DNA from: Secundilactobacillus oryzae JCM 18671
Lineage (GTDB): Bacteria > Bacillota > Bacilli > Lactobacillales > Lactobacillaceae
Assembly: GCF_000740055.1 (NCBI RefSeq)
Contig: NZ_BBJM01000016.1
Coordinates: 1 to 46,680 of the forward strand
Length of the DNA stretch: 46,680 nt
Direction: 5' to 3'
A program made the translations under genes and the position numbers. A model generated the notes under the pieces. That model was not told the origin of the DNA. It saw only the letters and a program-made list of their open reading frames with translations, and made no database searches. Shown piece by piece: positions 24,101 to 32,577 of the stretch (positions within the stretch are counted from its first letter, which is position 1; each line of letters begins with the position of its first letter).

Positions 24101-24499
24101 ATGATTAATTTATATATCGCGCCAAGTAGCGCATCAAGTCGTAAAGCACGTGCATGGCTTAAGAGTCACGATATTCCATTCAAGGAACGTAACATTAAGT
24201 CTAATCCGCTAAGTACTGATGAAGTGAAGCAAATCCTTCGTCTTACTGAAAATGGCAGCGAGGACATCATTTCAACGCGTTCCAATATTTTTAAGGATCT
24301 TCACGTTGATTTGGATGATCTTTCGGTCAGCCAACTTGTTGATTTAGTTGTGAAATACCCAGATTTGATTAAACGACCAATTATCTTTGATGATAAGCAT
24401 CTAGAAGTTGGTTATAACGAAGAAGAAATTCGTCGATTCCTTTCACGAGATGTTAGGACGGCCGAGTTGCGTGAATTAGAATCTCAACTAAGTTCATAA
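24101..24499 (+). CDS. spx: Spx-family regulator lacking the CxxC redox switch
   Basis: The 132-residue protein aligns end to end with B. subtilis Spx: KARAWLKSHDIPFKERNI, ENGSEDIISTRS, RPIIFDDKHLEVGYNEEEIRRFL. G52, needed for RNA polymerase alpha-CTD contact, is kept, as is R14. The redox motif at residues 10-13 is SASS instead of CTSC, so both cysteines are serine and thiol/disulfide switching is impossible. It probably binds RNA polymerase constitutively in one state and is controlled by amount or ClpXP turnover. AAGGAAG precedes the ATG, and a terminator follows at 24536. Confidence 0.92.
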   Translation: MINLYIAPSSASSRKARAWLKSHDIPFKERNIKSNPLSTDEVKQILRLTENGSEDIISTRSNIFKDLHVDLDDLSVSQLVDLVVKYPDLIKRPIIFDDKHLEVGYNEEEIRRFLSRDVRTAELRELESQLSS

Positions 24500-24535
24500 T
24501 TGAGCATCTGATGCGGGACATTATGATGTATTTAA

Positions 24536-24568
24536 AAAGGCGTATCTCCTTGCGGAGATGCGCCTTTT
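24536..24568. terminator. Terminator of the Spx gene, bidirectional
   Basis: AAAGGCGTATCTCC and GGAGATGCGCCTTT form a long stem with a 4-nt loop, with T or A runs on both sides. It also faces the convergent ATP-cone gene. Confidence 0.85.
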
Positions 24569-24596
24569 GTTTAGGGTAGGGTTTTGTAAGTAGGTA

Positions 24597-24917
24597 CTAA
24601 AAGAATGAGAGCTGTTGCCCAGAAAGCTCAGAATCGTCACGTTGCGCCGTATACTTCTCAGCTAACTCTTGGTGACCTAACAGATTCAATGTGTTAATAA
24701 ATAACTGACGAATCGTCTGGGTATCGACTCTGGTGAAAGCGGCGAGTTGTGCCATGATCAGTGCATTAGCGCGCCGGATTAAATCAGAATCTTGAGTTAA
24801 CTTTGACAGACTCTGCAAGATCTTTTGTCCATCAAACGTAACTTTCCGTCCGTTTTGCTTTTCGACATAACGGATCGAAATTTGGATGTGAGATTGTTGT
24901 GGCTTACGTGCATTCAC
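24597..24917 (-). CDS. Stand-alone ATP-cone domain protein
   Basis: The 106-residue protein is essentially one ATP-cone: YVEKQNGRKVTFDGQKI (17-33, family pattern V-KRDGR-V-FD-KI), a helical centre, then VDTQTIRQLFINTLNLLGHQELAEKYTAQR (matching the eIqdlV...L...g...vA..Y..yR end). ATP-cones bind ATP/dATP and normally sit at the N-terminus of NrdA/NrdD or after the zinc ribbon of NrdR. Here there is neither the CxxC ribbon nor any reductase. GTG 24917 has AAAGGAAG 9 nt upstream. Tandem NrdR-like boxes lie in its promoter region, so it probably belongs to dNTP homeostasis. A decayed remnant of a larger protein is the main alternative. Confidence 0.75.
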   Translation of the reverse strand: MNARKPQQSHIQISIRYVEKQNGRKVTFDGQKILQSLSKLTQDSDLIRRANALIMAQLAAFTRVDTQTIRQLFINTLNLLGHQELAEKYTAQRDDSELSGQQLSFF

Positions 24918-24947
24918 AAGGCATAACTTCCTTTCTTTATGTTTTTA

Positions 24948-24976
24948 ATTGTAACCCCAAAATGAGAATAGTGCAA
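24948..24976 (-). promoter_or_regulatory. Promoter of the ATP-cone gene
   Basis: On the minus strand, TTGCAC (24976-24971) and TACAAT (24953-24948) are separated by 17 nt, about 31 nt before the GTG start. The proximal NrdR-like box overlaps the -35 hexamer. Confidence 0.55.
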
Positions 24977-25020
24977 CGATATATAGTTTGTATCCAAGGA
25001 CATTATCCAATATATTGTGT
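24974..25020. promoter_or_regulatory. Tandem NrdR-like boxes, 31 bp apart
   Basis: Against the NrdR consensus ACACWATATATWGTGT, the distal box ATCCAATATATTGTGT (25005-25020) matches 14 of 16 positions. The proximal box CAACGATATATAGTTT (24974-24989) matches 12 of 16. Their starts are 31 bp apart, three helical turns, which is the arrangement typical of NrdR operators before ribonucleotide reductase genes. Confidence 0.65.
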
Positions 25021-25085
25021 CCAAAAACGAGTAAAGTAACAGAGCGTTAGGTTAGCTTTCGGAATGATTATTTTAAATTTGTCGC

Positions 25086-25114
25086 TTGACTTTCATTGGG
25101 CTGTCCGTTATCGT
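25086..25114 (+). promoter_or_regulatory. Promoter of the first T-box/oppA unit
   Basis: TTGACT (25086-25091), 17 nt, then TATCGT (25109-25114). It predicts a start near 25121, upstream of the T-box stem I. Confidence 0.5.
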
Positions 25115-25150
25115 AGGGTTTATTAAATATCGATTATAAAATGCTGAGAT

Positions 25151-25398
25151 AAATCAGGGATGCGATTTCAAGAGATTCCAAGGGAGCACCGTTAGTTGGG
25201 AAGGTGTAATGTCTTGAAGATCAAAAGCTGATTTTGAGCATGATGACTCGTGAAGGGCCATCCGGGTGCAGCCGATACAATGCCAACATATCGCCGAGTC
25301 GACCGGCCGTATGTGAGTGATGGGGATTTCCCCATAATTAAGGTGGTACCGCGCTAAAGCGTCCTTTAGGAATTCATTTTCCTGAGGGGCGCTTTTTT
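25151..25398 (+). promoter_or_regulatory. T-box riboswitch 1 (probable tRNA-Ile, ATC specifier)
   Basis: The T-box sequence AGGTGGTACCGCG (25341-25353) binds the tRNA acceptor end. A 14-bp terminator follows (25358-25371 with 25380-25393, then six T). Stem I base is AAATCAG/CTGATTT (25151-25157 with 25228-25234). In the internal loop the 3' side reads GAAGATCA, giving ATC (25220-25222) as specifier by the GAA-N-codon-A pattern. Uncharged tRNA-Ile would switch on the downstream peptide-binding protein. Confidence 0.8.
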
Positions 25399-25470
25399 AT
25401 TTGATCTAGGCCAGATCAAGAAACGCTCGATTGTAATCGATATTTCAATTTGAAAATGGAGGAACTGCAT

Positions 25471-27105
25471 ATGTTTAAAAGAAGAGCGTCAATGATGATC
25501 CTGATTAGTGTTGTATTTGGAGCAATGGCAGCGTTAATGTCAGGATGTGCGTCGACAGCGGTTGGCGGTCAATCTATAGACAAAACACTTAAAATTACAA
25601 TTCCCGGGGAACCGGCAACGGCCGATCCGACTAAAGTGATTGAAACTAACGGAGGTGCCGTGACCACGCAGACACAAGAAGGCATCTATCGTAAAAATGC
25701 AGATAATAAAATCGTGGCTGGGACCGTTGAAAAAATAGTTAAGCCAACTGAAAACGGAACTAAGTATACTTTTACAATTCGCAAGTCTGCTAAGTGGCAA
25801 GACGGTAAAGCAGTGACTGCTGCTGATTTCGTGAACGCCATTCAACGGCAGGCAGATCCCACAACCAAATCGCAATCAACGGAAAGCATCCAATATCTTG
25901 AAAACTTTGACGCCGTTAACAGTGGCAAAATGAAACGAACTAAATTGGGCATTCACGCCATCAATGATAGAACGTTTTACGTGAAACTTACTCGTCAGGT
26001 GCCTTACATGAACTACGAGTTTATGTCGTTCTACCCACTAGAAACGTCCGTCGTTAACAAGTATGGCGATAAGTACGGTACTTCGGCAACGACTATGTCC
26101 GCAAATGGTCCTTACGTTATGAAGGATTGGACCGGGACTAACGACAAGTGGACTTACGTGAAGAACAAGAACTACTGGAACGCTAAGAACGTGAAGATTT
26201 CAAACGTGAAGGTAACCGTAGTTAAAGAAGACTCAACGGCCGCCAACATGTTTAACTCAGGTCAGGTGCAACTGACGAGCATTTCGGGTCAGTACGTCAA
26301 ACAAAATAAGGGTAACAAGGAAATGGTCGTGACCAAGACCGCCCGAAACAACTACCTGTACTTCAATAATAAGCGCAAAGTGACATCCAACGAAAATATT
26401 CGTCACGCTATCAGTTTGGTGATTAACCGTAAGCAACTAGCTACGAATGTTTTGGGGGACGGATCGGCAGTATCTGATAACATCGTGCCGTCCGGATTGG
26501 CCACCAATCCGAAGACCGGTGAAGACTTTAACACCGAAATGGGGAATCTCGCTCCCACTGATATTAAGAAAGCTATGGAATATTGGGAAAAGGCCAAGAA
26601 GGAGTTGGGTATTAAGACCGCAACGTTGGATTTGTTGACTGATGATGTGGATAACGAAAAGAAACTAGGCCAATACGTTCAGGGAACAGTTCAAAAGAAT
26701 TTGAAGGGCTTGAAGATTAATGTAGTTTCAGTTCCTCATGCTACCCATGTTTCCCGCGATTTCAGCGCCAGTTTTGATATTGCAACGGTTGGTTGGGGTC
26801 CTGATTATAACGATGCCGACAACTTCCTTGCCCAAATGATTGAGTCCGGGTCAATTAACTTTTCTAAGTTTAAGGATGACAAGTACGAGGCCATCATGAA
26901 GAAGGTCGAACAAACGGATAAGTACACTGCTGAAGAACGCTACGAATTCCAAAAACAAGCGGACAAACGGTTGATGGAAATTGCTGCAGTGGCGCCGACT
27001 TACCAAGCGTCACAAGCTCATTTGATTAGTAGCAAAATTGGTGGTCTGAAGTATGACGCGTTCAGCGGATCAGGGAGTCCACTACAATACGCCTACTGGA
27101 AATAA
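25471..27105 (+). CDS. oppA: Oligopeptide ABC transporter substrate-binding lipoprotein 1
   Basis: The 544-residue SBP_bac_5 (OppA) family protein has a lipoprotein signal peptide with lipobox MSGC (C26 lipidated), so it is tethered outside the membrane. Family marks are GIYRKNADNKIVAG, FTIRKSAKWQDGKAVTAADFV and ANGPYVMKDW. No permease or ATPase genes adjoin it, so it must use an Opp translocator encoded elsewhere. The frame is open from 25450, but ATG 25471 with GGAGG 8 nt upstream is the real start. It is under the Ile T-box, which implies use in scavenging branched-chain amino acids from peptides. Confidence 0.92.
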   Translation: MFKRRASMMILISVVFGAMAALMSGCASTAVGGQSIDKTLKITIPGEPATADPTKVIETNGGAVTTQTQEGIYRKNADNKIVAGTVEKIVKPTENGTKYTFTIRKSAKWQDGKAVTAADFVNAIQRQADPTTKSQSTESIQYLENFDAVNSGKMKRTKLGIHAINDRTFYVKLTRQVPYMNYEFMSFYPLETSVVNKYGDKYGTSATTMSANGPYVMKDWTGTNDKWTYVKNKNYWNAKNVKISNVKVTVVKEDSTAANMFNSGQVQLTSISGQYVKQNKGNKEMVVTKTARNNYLYFNNKRKVTSNENIRHAISLVINRKQLATNVLGDGSAVSDNIVPSGLATNPKTGEDFNTEMGNLAPTDIKKAMEYWEKAKKELGIKTATLDLLTDDVDNEKKLGQYVQGTVQKNLKGLKINVVSVPHATHVSRDFSASFDIATVGWGPDYNDADNFLAQMIESGSINFSKFKDDKYEAIMKKVEQTDKYTAEERYEFQKQADKRLMEIAAVAPTYQASQAHLISSKIGGLKYDAFSGSGSPLQYAYWK

Positions 27106-27129
27106 GCAAATTGAAATGTCGAATTATGG

Positions 27130-27158
27130 TTGACAAGCTGAAATGGAATGATTATTAT
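27130..27158 (+). promoter_or_regulatory. Promoter of the second T-box/oppA unit
   Basis: A perfect TTGACA (27130-27135), 17 nt, then TATTAT (27153-27158). The predicted start is near 27165. Confidence 0.8.
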
Positions 27159-27189
27159 TAGATGCAAGTTAGAAATAGATGAGAAAACG

Positions 27190-27453
27190 ATGATGAAGTT
27201 TAGTAACTATTTGAGGAGATTCAGCGACTTCCGGTTTGGTGAGAGGGAAGATCAAGTCATTTAGCGAATATCACTTCGGAGCGATGCGGTGAAAGTTGAG
27301 TAACCAACATTGGGTGCACCCATTACCGTGCTGAAAAATTGCCAGTCGCTGTGACGACTAGCAGCTTTGAAAGTGGCAGTTTAACTGCAATAAAGGTGGT
27401 ACCACGCGAGAGCGCCCTTTGAGTTCAATCACTTGAGCTCGAGGGCGCTTTTT
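27190..27453 (+). promoter_or_regulatory. T-box riboswitch 2 (probable tRNA-Ile, ATC specifier)
   Basis: Stem I shows the GATGA K-turn, the base helix GAAGT/ACTTC, the AGTA loop-E strand opposite GAA, and ATC (27270-27272) as specifier in GAATATCA. The apical GGTTTGGTGAGA is typical. The T-box core AGGTGGTACCACGCG is at 27394-27408. The terminator pairs AGCGCCCT (27411-27418) with AGGGCGCT (27442-27449) and ends in TTTTTG. Confidence 0.85.
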
Positions 27454-27510
27454 GTTTTCTCATCGCCTACGTAGTTTGTTTTTACATCGTTTATCTAGGA
27501 GGGAATACAT

Positions 27511-29136
27511 ATGAAGAAAGTTGTAGCATTTAGCACGCTGGCCGTGCTCACTGGTTTGACCTTGGCGGGCTGTGGTTCGGGTAAGGCAGCGGATCAGGAT
27601 AAACCATTAAACGTGACGATGCCGGCTGAATTACAGGTGGCAGATCCTAACAAGGCAACAGATGCTTATTCGTTTTATATGATGCGACAAACGACGGAGG
27701 GTCTGTATCGCTTGAATAAGAACGGTAAGGTGGTTGCTGGGATGGCAACCAAACTGGTTAAACCAACTGCAGATGGGACTAAGTACGTGTTCAATTTGCG
27801 TAAGGACGCCCACTGGAGTAATGGGGACAAAGTGACTGCGCAAGATTTCGTCACTTCGTTTAGGCGACAGGTCGATCCAAAGACTAAGGCTCAATATGCT
27901 AATCGTTTGGCGATGTTTAAGAATTACGATGCTGTTCAAAAGGGAACTAAAGCACCTAGCGCATTAGGTGTTAAGGCAGATGGTAAGTATAAGTTGGAGT
28001 TTGAATTGAGTAAGTCAGATCCAACCTTTAACTTTGAGCTGGCAACACAATTGTTACCAGTTAACACTAAGTTAGTTGCTAAGTATGGTGATAAATATGG
28101 CACCAATTCAAGTCGAGTTGCCGCAAACGGCCCTTACGTTTTGAAGAATTGGAACGGAACCAAGGATACTTGGACTTATGCTAAGAACAACAAGTATTAC
28201 GACAAGCAAAGTGTCAGAATTAAGAAGGTTAACGTACAAGTCGTTAAGACGCCAAGTACAGCTTTGAACTTGTTTAGTTCTGGTAAGCTTCAAGAAACGA
28301 CAGCATCCGTTACTGGAACGACGGTTAAACAGGTTGAAAATACACCAAAATTGAAAAAGCAGATGGTCAAAACATTAACGAGTGCTATTTCGCTACAACA
28401 ATTTAACAAGGACGGCAAAGTTAGTGGGAACGCTAATTTCAGAAAAGCAGCCGCAGCAGCACTTAACGTCAAACAAATGACAGATAAGGTAACGCAAGAT
28501 GGCTCGCAACCTTTGAAAGGCATGGTGGCGACAGGGAATTCAACGGATCCGAATACTGGTAAGGATTTTGCAACAGCGGTCGGAAACTTGAATCAGCATA
28601 GTGATGCTAAGGCAAAGGCCTACTGGCAAAAAGCTAAGAAAGAGCTAGGTGGTGGGAGTCAAACTGTTAACTTGCTCATTAGCAACACTGATAACAATAA
28701 GAATGTTGCCGAATATGTTCAAAGCCAATGGGAAAAAGACATGCCGGGATTGAAAGTCACGATTACCTCAGTACCACTTCAACAAGAAATCAATAAGATG
28801 TTTAAAAAGGACTTTGACGTCGCACAGTTTGGTTGGACTGGGGATGAACCGGATCCAACGACAGATTTGGCCCTCTTCCAAAAGGGTAATTCCATTAACT
28901 TCACTGGCTGGAATGATAAGCAGTTCAACAAGTTGATGGATCAAGCTAATCAAACAACTGATACTAAGGCGCGTTTCAAACTATTGAAACAAGCAACCAA
29001 ACGAGCAGCGGAAGTTCGTGCTTTTAATCCGCTTTATCAACAAGCCCAAGTTAGTTTAGTTAGCAGCAAAGTTGGTGGTCTCAAGTACTCAGAATTTAGT
29101 ACGGCAGCCCAATACCGTTACGCTTACTGGAAATAA
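27511..29136 (+). CDS. oppA: Oligopeptide ABC transporter substrate-binding lipoprotein 2
   Basis: The 541-residue OppA-family lipoprotein has lipobox LAGC (C21). It is a diverged paralogue of the gene upstream: ANGPYVLKNW, FNLRKDAHWSNGDKVTAQDFV and the C-terminal KVGGLKYSEF...YAYWK all recur. AGGAGG lies upstream of the ATG. The M20 peptidase gene starts 17 nt after its stop with its own AGGAGG, so uptake and cleavage of peptides are probably co-expressed. Both are under the second Ile T-box. Confidence 0.93.
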   Translation: MKKVVAFSTLAVLTGLTLAGCGSGKAADQDKPLNVTMPAELQVADPNKATDAYSFYMMRQTTEGLYRLNKNGKVVAGMATKLVKPTADGTKYVFNLRKDAHWSNGDKVTAQDFVTSFRRQVDPKTKAQYANRLAMFKNYDAVQKGTKAPSALGVKADGKYKLEFELSKSDPTFNFELATQLLPVNTKLVAKYGDKYGTNSSRVAANGPYVLKNWNGTKDTWTYAKNNKYYDKQSVRIKKVNVQVVKTPSTALNLFSSGKLQETTASVTGTTVKQVENTPKLKKQMVKTLTSAISLQQFNKDGKVSGNANFRKAAAAALNVKQMTDKVTQDGSQPLKGMVATGNSTDPNTGKDFATAVGNLNQHSDAKAKAYWQKAKKELGGGSQTVNLLISNTDNNKNVAEYVQSQWEKDMPGLKVTITSVPLQQEINKMFKKDFDVAQFGWTGDEPDPTTDLALFQKGNSINFTGWNDKQFNKLMDQANQTTDTKARFKLLKQATKRAAEVRAFNPLYQQAQVSLVSSKVGGLKYSEFSTAAQYRYAYWK

Positions 29137-29153
29137 AAAGGAGGAAACCATTA

Positions 29154-30512
29154 ATGGCTGATGAATTAGAACAAACTGTTAAAACCGTTTTAGAAGAGGA
29201 TCACGCTCGTTTAGCCGAGTACTTAAGCATTGAAACCGTCTCAGCGCAGAACCGAGGCATCCAGGAAACCGTCGATTTTCTTAAGCGGGAGTTTACTAAG
29301 TTAGGCGCTGACAACGTCGAGACCTGGCAGGATGTGGGCGATTCGAATCCATTCATCTTTGCCGAGTTTAAGGCGGGTGAGAGCGGAAATGCTAATAAAA
29401 CGTTGCTCTTCTATAACCACTACGACGTTCAGCCTCCAGAACCATTGGACGAGTGGACCTCAAAACCCTTTGAACTAACTGAAAAGGATGGGCAATACGT
29501 GGCCCGTGGGGTTTCCGATGATAAGGGTGAGTTGATGGTTCGACTATCATCAGTCAAAGTACTCCAACAAACCGGTGGACTACCATGCAACTTAAAGTTT
29601 ATTGTTGAAGGTGGTGAAGAAGTCGGTAGTCCATTTGTTCCTGAAATGGTGGCCAAACATGCTGATCAATTGAAAGCTGATGCGCTCGTTTGGGAAACGG
29701 GTGGCAAGGATGCCGACGATAACTTCCAAGTTACATGTGGGTTAAAAGGAATTATGAGTTTTGAATTGACGGTTCAGACCGCCGAAAGTGACCTGCATTC
29801 CTCGCTGGCAGCGTACGCTGATAATGCGGCATGGCGCTTAACCAAGGCCTTGGCATCCCTCAAGGATGACAATAACCGCGTTCTGGTAGATGGTTTTTAC
29901 GATGACGTTCGGAAATTGACGCCAACTGAAAAAGCAGCAGTTGAACAGCTCGAATTTAATGCCGCCACCACTCGGGAAACATTTGGCCTAAAACGCCCAT
30001 TTGTGACGGAGGACCCCAAAACTGCACTCATCAATGATCCGACGATGACCATCAATGGCTTAACGAGTGGTTATGAGGGTGATGGGGTTAAGACGGTTTT
30101 GCCGAAGTTCGCTAAGGCGAAGCTGGATTGTCGTTTAGTACCTAACCAAGATCCAAAGAAAATTGCGGATTTGATTCAAAAGCAATTGGACAAGAACGGC
30201 TATGAAGATGTTCACGTCACCTTTTTGTTGGGTGAAGATCCCTTCCGCTCAAACTTAGATGATCCGTTTGTACAATTAGCAGTCGATACAGCGCACGAAG
30301 TTTACGGAAATAAGGTAAAATTAGTACCAAACGCAGCGGGTGGTGGTCCAGAAGCACCATTCTCTGAGACGTTAAACGTCCCAGTTGTGGCGGTCGGCTC
30401 AACGTTTGCTGGATCAGGCCCACATGCGCCGAATGAAAGTGTCAGAGTGGCGGATTACGCGCAAGATGTGTCGTATACGGCACGGCTTTTGAATCATTTC
30501 AAGGATTTATAA
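29154..30512 (+). CDS. M20-family metallodipeptidase (CNDP-type)
   Basis: The 452-residue cytoplasmic peptidase has the metal-site motifs NHYDVQPPEP (first His and Asp), RGVSDDKGELM (bridging Asp), EGGEEVGSP (catalytic and metal Glu pair) and a C-terminal GPHAPNESV. The inserted dimerisation domain runs about 200-340. The family hydrolyses di- and small peptides, as in carnosine dipeptidase or PepV-like enzymes. It lies 17 nt behind oppA2, so it probably completes use of peptides brought in by that system. A hairpin terminator follows at 30521. Confidence 0.93.
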   Translation: MADELEQTVKTVLEEDHARLAEYLSIETVSAQNRGIQETVDFLKREFTKLGADNVETWQDVGDSNPFIFAEFKAGESGNANKTLLFYNHYDVQPPEPLDEWTSKPFELTEKDGQYVARGVSDDKGELMVRLSSVKVLQQTGGLPCNLKFIVEGGEEVGSPFVPEMVAKHADQLKADALVWETGGKDADDNFQVTCGLKGIMSFELTVQTAESDLHSSLAAYADNAAWRLTKALASLKDDNNRVLVDGFYDDVRKLTPTEKAAVEQLEFNAATTRETFGLKRPFVTEDPKTALINDPTMTINGLTSGYEGDGVKTVLPKFAKAKLDCRLVPNQDPKKIADLIQKQLDKNGYEDVHVTFLLGEDPFRSNLDDPFVQLAVDTAHEVYGNKVKLVPNAAGGGPEAPFSETLNVPVVAVGSTFAGSGPHAPNESVRVADYAQDVSYTARLLNHFKDL

Positions 30513-30520
30513 AATCTACT

Positions 30521-30548
30521 AAAACGAGGCGGTTCACCGGCTCGTTTT
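30521..30548 (+). terminator. Terminator between M20 and S9 peptidase genes
   Basis: AAAACGAG (30521-30528) pairs with CTCGTTTT (30541-30548), with an inner CGG-TTCA-CCG stem. The T run is only four, so readthrough is likely. Confidence 0.55.
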
Positions 30549-30573
30549 GGTGCATCGAAAGGATGGTTATTTC

Positions 30574-32559
30574 ATGGCAAATCAGGTAAAGAAAGCGGAA
30601 CAAGGCGTCGTCGTAGAGGACTTGTTCAAATTAATGTCACTGACACAGGTGACCCACGGCAATGAGCTAACCTTCTTCGTTGAGAACCAAGCGGATGAAG
30701 CTAAAAACGGCTACACGGCAAAAATCAGTAGTGTGTCTGATAAGGGCGAATATCGCGCTTGGGCAACGAATGGTGTGAACCTACAGCCGACATTGACGCC
30801 GAATGCTCTGTTTTACATTGGGCAAACGAGTGACGAAAAGAAGACCCCACAATTATTCAGGATGCCACTTGATGGCGGTACCGCAGTTCAAGTGACGAGT
30901 GGCAAAGCGAAGGTTCAGCAAGTTTTGGCTTCTGGTGACGGTTCAACGGTCTTCTTCACGACGCTGAGCACCGATGAAGAACCCAAGTTTAAAACGGTTG
31001 ATAAACCACAAACGCGGCACGTCACCAAACTTTTTAGTCATATGGACGGCTATGGCTGGTTCCCTAATGACGCCAAATACGCCCTTAATTCACTCGATGT
31101 GGCTTCTGGAAAGGTAACACTGGTCTTTACTGGAGAGCACCCAGTTGCACTTACTGACGTCGATCTTGGCGGTGATTTCGTGCTTTACACTCGACCAACT
31201 CAACCTGATTTGGATACGGATCATGATATGACTAATGGGGTTTATGCTTACGATGTTACCCAGGCGAGTGAAAAATGGGTTACGGAAAGTGTTGCTGGTG
31301 GCTGTTTCTACGACGCTAGTTTCTCACCCGACGGCCAAAAGTTGGCGCTCATCGGAAATGACTTAAAGGTGGGCAGTCACACCGTGGATAACCTTTGGGT
31401 ATACGAATTTGCGAGTGATAAGCTCACTAATCTGACGCATGCTGAGGATACGGTACACGTTGGTTACGTTGGTGAATTGGCAACCGATTTTGCGCAAAAC
31501 CGAAAGGAAAAGGGCGTTTACTGGCTCGATAATAACCGTTACGTTTTCACGGCCTTACATCATGGCCGTAGCCAGATGTACACGGGGGATGAATCCGGCG
31601 TAAAGCTCGTGGATGACCAGCCACGCGAAGTTTATGACTTTGCGGTAGCGGGACCGAATAAGGTTGTCCTTTCCGTTTCTAAACAAGATCAACCAAATGA
31701 ATTGGTGGAACTGGACTTGACGACTGGAGCTGAAACCTCACTTTTCAATCCTAATGCGGATTACGAGCGGCAACATACGTATAGTTCGCCAAAGCACTTT
31801 GACTATCGTGCTAGCGATGGTCAAGCGCTTGAAGGTTGGTACTTACCACCGCACAATCCTAAGGCGAAGAATCCCGTCTTACTTTACGTTCATGGTGGTC
31901 CTCACGCCGCTTATGGCGAGAGTTTCTTCTATGAATTTCAGGTTTACACAACGCTGGGTTATGGTGTTGTGTTTGTGAATCCCCGGGGCTCAACCACTTA
32001 TGGTCAAGATTTTGTGGATGATGTGACGGGTCACTATGGCGAACGCGATTTTAGTGATGTGATGAGTGGTTTAGATTACGCACTTGAACATTTCCCAGAA
32101 TTAGATGCTGATCACCAGTACATTGCCGGTGGTTCCTATGGTGGTTTCATGACCACTTGGACGGTCGGTCACACGGATCGTTTCAACGCGGCAGTTGCGC
32201 AACGGAGCGTCACGAACTGGATTAGTATGTATGGTTACTCGGACATTGGTTTCTACTTTAACCGTCAAGAGTTACGGGCCGATCTATTTGAAGAAGGCGG
32301 CGTGGAAAAGTATTGGAAGATGTCGCCTTTGGCCTATGCTCACAATGTCAAAACGCCATTGCGCTTGTTGCATGGTGAATGGGACATGCGTTGCCCAATC
32401 GGCCAAAGCGAAGAGTTCTATACCGCCGTTAAGCAAACGGGCACGGATGTCGATTTCATCCGCTACCCACAAGCTTTCCACGGCGTGTCACGGGACGGCT
32501 TTCCTAATTTGAGATTGCAACGAATCAAGGACATGGACGAGTGGTTCAGTCGCTATTAA
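30574..32559 (+). CDS. S9-family prolyl-oligopeptidase-like serine peptidase
   Basis: The 661-residue protein has an N-terminal beta-propeller (about 20-400; FSPDGQKLALIG blade motif). Its C-terminal alpha/beta-hydrolase domain has HGGPHAAYG, the nucleophile S521 in GGSYGGFMTTW and a final His in AFHGVSRDG. It belongs to the acylaminoacyl-peptidase/DPP-IV-like group and should trim short peptides in the cytoplasm, as there is no signal peptide. The frame is open from 30547, but ATG 30574 with AAAGGATGG 7 nt upstream is preferred. It follows the M20 peptidase across a weak terminator. Confidence 0.92.
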   Translation: MANQVKKAEQGVVVEDLFKLMSLTQVTHGNELTFFVENQADEAKNGYTAKISSVSDKGEYRAWATNGVNLQPTLTPNALFYIGQTSDEKKTPQLFRMPLDGGTAVQVTSGKAKVQQVLASGDGSTVFFTTLSTDEEPKFKTVDKPQTRHVTKLFSHMDGYGWFPNDAKYALNSLDVASGKVTLVFTGEHPVALTDVDLGGDFVLYTRPTQPDLDTDHDMTNGVYAYDVTQASEKWVTESVAGGCFYDASFSPDGQKLALIGNDLKVGSHTVDNLWVYEFASDKLTNLTHAEDTVHVGYVGELATDFAQNRKEKGVYWLDNNRYVFTALHHGRSQMYTGDESGVKLVDDQPREVYDFAVAGPNKVVLSVSKQDQPNELVELDLTTGAETSLFNPNADYERQHTYSSPKHFDYRASDGQALEGWYLPPHNPKAKNPVLLYVHGGPHAAYGESFFYEFQVYTTLGYGVVFVNPRGSTTYGQDFVDDVTGHYGERDFSDVMSGLDYALEHFPELDADHQYIAGGSYGGFMTTWTVGHTDRFNAAVAQRSVTNWISMYGYSDIGFYFNRQELRADLFEEGGVEKYWKMSPLAYAHNVKTPLRLLHGEWDMRCPIGQSEEFYTAVKQTGTDVDFIRYPQAFHGVSRDGFPNLRLQRIKDMDEWFSRY

Positions 32560-32577
32560 GTTGAGAGGACGGTTTTG

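Noticed and set aside
24905-24924. Alternative ATG reading MPCECT-stop ahead of the ATP-cone gene, resembling an NrdR zinc-ribbon start
   Set aside because: It is out of frame and stops after six codons. The ribosome site is properly spaced only for the GTG at 24917, so it gives no support for a broken NrdR.
25240-25300. GACTCG/CGAGTC stem in the first T-box leader as the specifier domain
   Set aside because: This stem lies after the AAATCAG/CTGATTT-closed stem I and is better read as a later leader stem; the specifier candidate ATC is inside stem I.
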